This document shows, one piece after another, positions 57,737-64,000 of a stretch of DNA of 64,000 nt (positions are counted from its first letter, which is position 1; each line of letters opens with the position of its first letter). Made by a program: the position numbers and the translations under genes. The notes beneath the pieces are model-generated. The model was not told where the DNA came from, did not search any database, and saw only the letters and a list, made by a program, of their open reading frames with translations. Source of the stretch: Dugong dugon (lineage: Eukaryota; Chordata; Mammalia; Sirenia; Dugongidae); NCBI GenBank assembly GCA_030035585.1, contig CM057461.1:171999624-172063623 (forward strand). Direction: 5' to 3'.

Positions 57737-58613
57737 TATGGTAGTGTTTTTTCTTTTTTACATTTTTTTATTGTACCTTAGATGAAGGTTTACAGAGCAA
57801 ATCAGTTTCTCATTAAACAATTAATACATATTGTTTTGTGATATTGGTTGCCAACCCTACGACATGTCAACACTCTCCCCTTCTCAACTTTGAGTTCCCT
57901 ATTACCAGTTTTCCTGTCCCCTCCTGCCATTCGTCCTTGTCTCTGAGCTGGTGTGCCCATCTAGTCTCGTTTTGTTTTGTGGGCCTTTCTAATCTTTGGC
58001 TGAACAGTGACTCTAAGGAGTGACTTCAGTACTGGGTTAAAAGGGTGTCTGGGTACCATACTCTTGGGGTTTCTCCAATCTCTGTCAGGCCAGTAAGTCT
58101 GGTCTTTTTTTGTAAGTTAGAATTTTGTTCTACATTTTTCTCCAGCTCTGTCTGGGACCCTCTATTGTGATCTCTGTCAGAGCAGTTGGTGATGGTAGCT
58201 GGCCACCATCTAGTTGTGCTGGACTCAGTCTGGTAGAGGCTGTGGTAGTTGTGATCCATTAGTCCTTTGGACTAATGTTTCCCTTGTGTCTTTGGTTTTC
58301 TTCATCCTCCCTTGCTCCAGACAGGGTGAGACCAGTGGAGTATCTTAGATGGCAGCTCACAAGCTTTTAAGACCTCAGATGCTACTCACCAAAGCAGGAT
58401 ATAGAACATTTCTTTATAAACTATTTTATGCCAGTTGAGCTAGATGTTCCCCAAGACCATGATCCCTAGCCCTCAGCCCAGTAATTTGGTCCCTCAGGGA
58501 GTTGGGATGTATCTATGAAACTTCGATGACCTTGCCTTGGACAAGCTGTGCTGACTTCCCTGGCATTGTGTACTGTCTTACCTTTCACCAAAGTGATATG
58601 GCAGTGTTTTTTC
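57737..58613 (-). mobile_element. L1 3' end, 5'-truncated, subfamily B, with 17-base duplication
   Basis: L1 3' end (57754-58596) with an A-rich tail. The flanking 17-mers at 57737-57753 and 58597-58613 match at 16 of 17 positions. The 3' UTR type matches 44616-45242. Confidence 0.92.
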
Positions 58614-58735
58614 AAAGTGTATTCCATGAATTAGTGGCCTCAGAATCACCTGGAGTGCTTAATAAATGCACAGCCGACTTGTGGGTCTCCTCTAGACTTA
58701 TGAATGGCATCACACAGAGGTGAGGCCAGAGTCTA
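58607..58735 (+). repeat. MER5A-type DNA transposon fragment
   Basis: The stretch ttcaaagtgtattccatgaa, then ggcctcagaatcacctggag, then gcttaataaatgcacag resembles MER5A. The L1 at 57754-58596 landed in or beside it. Confidence 0.55.
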
Positions 58736-58739
58736 CATT

Positions 58740-59745
58740 TTATCACAGTTCTGTGGAGTCCAGCAAAAAGGTGTGAGCCACACCCATGCTCTCCTTTTTC
58801 AGTCTCTCCCTCACAGGTGGTGCTGGAGTCTCTTTTCAAAACCTTGTGCTGATTTTTGGAGAGTGGAGACCACAGGTGCAAAGAATTGAGTTCCTGATAA
58901 TATTCGTATTTGGTCCGCTGATCATTAGACCATGAAAGTTCCTTTCCTTGTTTTATGTTATTTTGTATCTTTTCCTTTTGTCTCCCATTCCCACCCCCAT
59001 TCCCCTGCTCCCATATGCCCTCATTGCAATATGCCTGACATGCACCTATCCCTTATAGCAATGCCATTCTGTTCTTATCTTTTTCCTTCAGTGCTGCTGT
59101 ATGTTCACCTAGTTCAAAGCTTCTTGAAGTTAAGCAGAACTCCAGGACTCCACTTACCCTCTTCGACTGGTCCATGCCCCTGGCTGTGCACACCTCAGTT
59201 GTTCTGAGCACCTGCCATTACACACACCTATTTCTCATTGATTGTGTTTTAAGCTGGCTGGATGACTTGTACTGGTATGAATCACAAACTCAATGGGAGA
59301 TGCCTTTAAATTACACTGTAGAATGAGTTGTTTCTAGATGTCCTTTAACCACCTATTTTCAGCCATGATTTATGAATTCTTAAAAATATCAATCTTAGGA
59401 GTGAATCCTGACCCAAAGTTTTCTTTTTCTCACGTTTGTCATAAAATTTTGTCATCTTCCTCTCTGAGGCCTTTAGCTCTTTGTTTACTAACTAGAAGTT
59501 ACCAAGAAAATGTGACGAGATGTCACAGATTCATCTTCACTATTGAAAGACATGTCTTGTGTATAGAAGGCATTGCTTTTCAGCGAAATATTTACTGTTA
59601 ATAGAAAGGTCACCAGTTAAGACTGGTGTTTTCTTCTGTTATTTGCCTGTTTGTAGTACCAGGCTCTCTTGATCAAAACGCCATCTTTGAACCTTTTGTC
59701 TGGTGGCACAGATTTATGAAAAGAAAATTATTCTAATTTGTAGAA
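58740..59745. other. Unique DNA, no gene seen
   Basis: No gene or repeat that I can support. Short frames at 58932-59207 and 59338-59601 have no motif. Confidence 0.4.
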
Positions 59746-59748
59746 AGA

Positions 59749-59939
59749 TACTGTAAAACCTGGGAAGGCCACAACCTATGTAAGACGGACACCTGTCGAG
59801 AAGAAAAACTCAAATAGTTTCGACTAAAATGAGCAGTAGAAAAGTGGTAAGACTGTACCCTGTCAAAGGTGGAAAACCTACAAGACCCGGAAAAACAAGG
59901 CAGTCCTGTTGAGTTCCGGCTCTCACAGGTTTCACTGTA
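59749..59939. mobile_element. Small TA-flanked inverted-terminus DNA element (Tc1/mariner-like MITE)
   Basis: Flanked by TA on both sides. The left end ctgtaaaacctg and the reverse complement of the right end, cagtgaaacctg, match at 10 of 12 positions. Total size ~190 bases with no coding capacity. This fits a non-autonomous Tc1/mariner or Tigger-class remnant. Confidence 0.6.
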
Positions 59940-59944
59940 CTTTA

Positions 59945-60870
59945 TGTAAGTAACCAAGCATTTAACCTAAAGAAGAATGCAACCAGCTAGTCAATAGCAA
60001 TGAAATACTTTTGTCTGTTTTTCACTCTCTCTCACTCAGCGACTGCCAGCAGTACACCTCCAGGTCACAGACATATTTAGGGTGACATTCTCTCTTTCCA
60101 AGATAATCCTCATGATAGGGTGCACTTAATTTATACTGTTGATGAGACTGAACTGAACGGATTTGCATATCATCAATACACATAAGTCCTGAGTAGAGGG
60201 CTAGCCATCTAAATTAAAATATTCCCTGTTAAGGACTTGCTGTGTCTAGCGAATTCTTGGAGTAATGCTGATTGCAGGTGGTTGGTGAATATTGATGCTG
60301 TTAAAGATTTATAAGGCTGTACTGGAGGGCACATGAAACTTAAGGTTTCTTTAAACAATGTCCCTGTTTAAAACTACCCTTGTTCAGAGCCAGCTGGACA
60401 GTCAGTAATGCCATCCACTGAATAAGATCTTTCACGTGTCTCAGCCCGCCTCACCTGTCAGACAGGCTGTCTGGTTTATAAATGAAACTCTGTTTGCTTC
60501 CAAAGCTCTTGATCCCGCAGCTCTTCTCTCTACCCATCTCTCATATCCTTGCTTTTTTTCTGAACAGCAAGTCTCAACTCTCTAATACATGCCATCAGTT
60601 TTTATTTTCTTCTTTCTTCAGGTGGCGTTTTCAATGCATTTTATCATCTTTGTCCTTTTTATTTTATTTTTTTGAAGTTTTCTCTGTTGTAAAACAGGTT
60701 TCTCTTTCACTGCGCTTGGCCTTTCACTGAATGTTGTAACTGCCTGTTTCTCCAGGTTTCCCTTTGTGCGTTTCTTAACATGGGCATCGCTTCCCCTTCT
60801 CAACCAGCCAATCAAACATTTGATTGGCTACATTTGATAGAGTAGCTCCAAACTAAGATAGGCCCTGTCA
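59945..60870. other. Unique DNA, possible conserved block
   Basis: No repeat or gene is recognised. The sequence from about 60060 to 60480 is more complex than its surroundings and contains an octamer-like atttgcatat at about 60162. A palindrome with two CCAAT boxes lies at 60806-60829. Conservation cannot be tested here. Confidence 0.35.
60806..60829. repeat. 11-base perfect palindrome with two CCAAT boxes
   Basis: Arms 60806-60816 (agccaatcaaa) and 60819-60829 (tttgattggct) are exact reverse complements separated by ca. Confidence 0.95.
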
Positions 60871-60873
60871 AGG

Positions 60874-61459
60874 GAAATAGGAAATTATTATTATTTTTTG
60901 CATTTTATTTTTTAATTTAATCATTTCTTTTTTTTTTTTTTTATTGTTTTAGGTGAAAGTTTACAGCTCAAGTTAATCATATAAAAATTTTTACACACAT
61001 TGTTATATGACTCTAGTTGCTATCCCTGTAAAGTGACACCTCACTCCCCCTTTCCACCCCAGATTTCCCATGTCCATTCAACCAGCTCCTGTCTCTTTCT
61101 GCCTTCTCATCTCGCCTCTGGACAGGAGCTGCCCATTTAATCTCATGTATCTACTTGAACTAAGAAGCACACTCTTCATGAGTATTGTTTTGCCTTATAG
61201 TCCAGTCTGATCTTTGTCTGAAGAGTTGGCTCTGGGAATTGTTTTAGTTCTAGGTTAACAGAGAGTCCAGGGGCCATGTCTTCTGGGGTTTCTCTAGTCT
61301 CAATCAGACTGTTAAGTCTGGTCTTTTTACATGAATTTGGGTTCTGTACCTTCCTTTTCTCCTGCTCCGTCAGGGACTCTCTGTTCTATTTCCTGTCAGG
61401 GTGGTTATTGGTAGTAGCTGGGCACCATCTAGTTCTTCCGGTGAAATGGGAAATTATTA
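60874..61459 (-). mobile_element. L1 3' end, 5'-truncated, with 17-base duplication
   Basis: L1 3' UTR (60891-61442) in reverse with a long A/T-rich tail, matching the 3' end of the full-length L1 at 26825. The flanks at 60874-60890 and 61443-61459 match at 16 of 17 positions. Confidence 0.92.
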
Positions 61460-63815
61460 AAAAAAAGAACAGACTCTTAGCTATCTAGAAAAACATATGT
61501 TTGAGCACCCTCTATTTTGTTTTGATGTAGGAGCTATGTGCTCACAGGCATTTCAGCAGAAGTTATCTGTAAGCTGGGCATTCTATTCCCTTTCATTCTA
61601 CTAGGTTCAAAATAAATAGATTGCCATGCTGTCATACCATGAACTCTGACCACAATAACCACATATTTTCTCTCCCTTACCACTCCATTTTTTTCCAAGC
61701 CAACATTCATAAAACAAATTAATGTTATTTATTGTGCACCCAAGCAAAAAGGGTCTACCAGATATTCTAGAAAGATAGAATGATATAAAACACATGGCGT
61801 CTGCCCTCAATTAACATGAAACTAAAGACCTATATAGATGAAAGTTTTCCTAAATGATTCCTTGACTATTTTTCCTATTTCCTTGACCATGCTCCCCATG
61901 ACTTTGAGGTAAAAAGGAGAAGAAAGAGTTGGAAGGGGAAGGAAAAGCAAAGAGAATGAAAGGAAGACAAAACAAAACAAAAAACAGCATGTGACAATTT
62001 AAGGGGGGAAAAAAAGCCAGTGGTCCAGGAGATGTGGAAATTTCTCTCACAGACTGATTCATTGCCCCAGATATTTACAATGGCTACTTTGGCAAAGAGC
62101 ATATTTCTGCAATCCATTTAGATAAAAGTCACAGTAGGTGAACAGTGCCTAGAAAAATCTTCTGAGCTCTTCTTTTCAGAATAGTAAATAAAGCACATAT
62201 TTCTTCAATACATGTTTGCTATGAAGCAAAAGGAAAAGGCCAGAAAATTATGGGAAATGATAGTATAAATATAATGTAACTTCAAATATTATCATACAGA
62301 ATTTTTCCCACATGAACTCTTTCTAGCCAAGTTGCTAGTACTGCTGAGAAAGAATAGTCATATGTAGTCATTGATCATATAAAATATTTCATTTTAATTT
62401 AAAAGCAAATATGACTTTTATCTAAAGTCCTTTGTAGTTTAGAAATCTGATTGTAGGAATGAAACATAAAAGTTTAACAGAAATAGAGAAAGTGCCCCCA
62501 CTTTCCATTGCTTAATTCTTTCTTCTCAGAATATTATCTCTATTCCATTGTTTCAGTAGATAAGAGAAGTTGGAAATTAAGTGCAATTTAGGTTGAATGT
62601 ATTCTAAATATTCAGAGTGTGTTGTAGTTCTGATAAACATTTTTTATTTCAAATATTTATAAATAAACACTCACATGACAATTAATTCCCTCCTCTTGTC
62701 TTGATGTACCCCTGGCACAGGGACTAAAGAAAGAGGAAAAACAGGGACTAAAGAACTCCATATGTAATTCTTGTTGGTGATCACTTGAGGATCCACTCTG
62801 CCCTAAGAAGCAGAGAGAATATGTATGGATTTCATAAATTTTTGGAATATGAATTTCAGCTCTTGGCAAAATAAATTATTCTACACATTATATTGTACTC
62901 ATTAAACCATCACGGTAGAGGTTTTATGATTTGAACTGGAAATAAACATTGAAAGAAAAGTCTATGTGAGCTTGCAGAATTTAAACCTTTTGAGAATAAT
63001 CTGCTAATGTTGAGGTTAATTAGAATGGAATAGCCCTACCTGACCTCTCAAAGTACTGTTAGCTCTCAAATTCTACCAAATTGCTGATGATTGAAGGAAT
63101 GGCAAAGGTTTAGAAGATTGCGAGAATTTAATCTTCAAAGCTTGAAAAATCAGTAAACAAAATCACTCCTTTTAGTAGTTTTCAAATAGAAATCAGGAAT
63201 TTAAATCTAGCAGCATATGGTGTAACATTTGATTTTGTGCCATTGTCAGTCTTCCATTAAATTTCAATGGCCCCGCTTGGGGATACATTCCATAAAAAGA
63301 AGCTTCATCTCCTGCTTCCAGAAAATTCAGCCAAGAAATTCATTACTCCTAAGGATGGTTCTGCTGGTTTGACTGTTTTATGAAAATTTTATTGCGTGAG
63401 AAGTCCTCAACACGAATTCTCATAATTTTACTTCCCTGCTTGACCCTTTCTCTAGTAAATATGGTTTGCCTATATACTGATCTTATCTTCAGTAGTGAAA
63501 GAAAGCAGCTTTCATCACCTCTCTGGTGATTGGAAGGATTGAGCTATGTAAATTATAATTAAAAATTCACAAGCAGAGAAGAAAAATTGTGAGAACTTTG
63601 TTTAAAAAAATCTGAAGAGAGAGAGATACTCAAAAAATGGCTGTGATATGCCAAAGATGAGAAACCTAAACTTGTATACTTAAATAGTTAACCAAAACTC
63701 AAACTAAATGATATGCCCTGTGTTTTGTTTTGTGATTTATGAACTGAAAGTATTCAGCTATTTGAGCTCAGAATTCAGATTTTGGGTGTGTGGGGGAAAT
63801 TCTTTCTTTTATATG
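61460..63815. other. Unique AT-rich DNA, no gene seen
   Basis: No recognised repeat or gene. Purine-rich stretches at about 61910-62010 give the low-complexity minus-strand frames at 61850-62117. Confidence 0.45.
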
Positions 63816-63819
63816 AGTT

Positions 63820-63960
63820 TTAATATATTCAACAAATACTTACTATGCACCAGTTATGCACCAGGCCCAGTTCTAGGTACTTGATACATATCAGTGAATT
63901 TTATAGGCAGAGGGTTCTTCCCTCATAGAGTTTACAAGTCAATGGGGAGAGCCAGACAAT
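63820..63960. repeat. L2-type 3' region fragment
   Basis: A typical pattern: tattcaacaaatacttacta, then caccaggcccagttctagg, then ttccctcatagagtttaca, then gagagccagacaataaa. Confidence 0.65.
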
Positions 63961-64000
63961 AAAAAATAAAAACATTTAGTATATTATGTAGTATGAATTA

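Noticed and set aside
1-64000. CRISPR arrays, bacterial operons, tRNA or rRNA genes, host exons
   Set aside because: No regularly spaced direct repeats and no bacterial gene density. The tRNA-like boxes belong to AfroSINEs. No frame outside mobile elements shows a domain.

Overview
This window is nuclear DNA from a placental mammal of the African clade (Afrotheria), most likely an elephant or another paenungulate. The evidence is the repeat content. Roughly thirty copies of the tRNA-derived AfroSINE (head starting ggagccctggtgg, Pol III B box near ggttcgaatcc, tail ending cgactcgacggca) lie on both strands. They are accompanied by an RTE-clade LINE whose 3' end matches the SINE tail, and by L1 elements with 3' ends unlike primate or rodent L1. 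Many AfroSINEs are the short form that lacks about 45 internal bases; that form has been described from hyrax, sirenian and proboscidean genomes. I see no host protein-coding exon, rRNA, tRNA or CRISPR that I can support. The window reads as intergenic or deep intronic DNA of moderate to high AT content.

Layout. 0-5 kb is mostly unique AT-rich DNA with one RTE tail and one SINE. 5-10.3 kb is repeat-dense: a SINE nested in a SINE, two young SINEs with clear target-site duplications, then an RTE retrotransposon (6782-10022) whose 5' end is inverted in front of its own body. 10-21 kb holds scattered SINEs, MIR and L2 fragments and a short RTE-derived non-autonomous element (19803-20164). 21.58-24.02 kb is a second RTE, on the minus strand, with both termini and a target-site duplication but a large internal deletion and a SINE inserted in it. 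24.9-26.2 kb has four RTE 3' tails. 26.8-34.35 kb is an essentially full-length L1 on the minus strand, bounded by a 12-base duplication, with decayed ORF1 and ORF2. 34-46 kb holds older L1 3' ends, SINEs, MIRs, an RTE tail and a simple-repeat tract. 46-56 kb is sparser and includes a perfect 30-base inverted repeat (50444-50509) and an RTE nested in a SINE. 56-61.5 kb has a TG...CA-ended 496-base repeat, a second copy of the RTE-derived non-autonomous element, two 5'-truncated L1 tails with 17-base duplications, and a small TA-flanked inverted-terminus DNA element. 61.5-64 kb is mostly unique.

The elements form a dependency network. RTE supplies the machinery, its 3' end is also the end of its reading frame, the AfroSINE carries the same tail on a tRNA-like head, and the short RTE derivative keeps both RTE ends with the middle removed. 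Every autonomous reading frame seen here is broken, so all elements in the window look dead. No new protein system was found. The most notable items are the two-copy RTE-derived non-autonomous element, the perfect hairpin in a MIR, and the 5'-inverted RTE.
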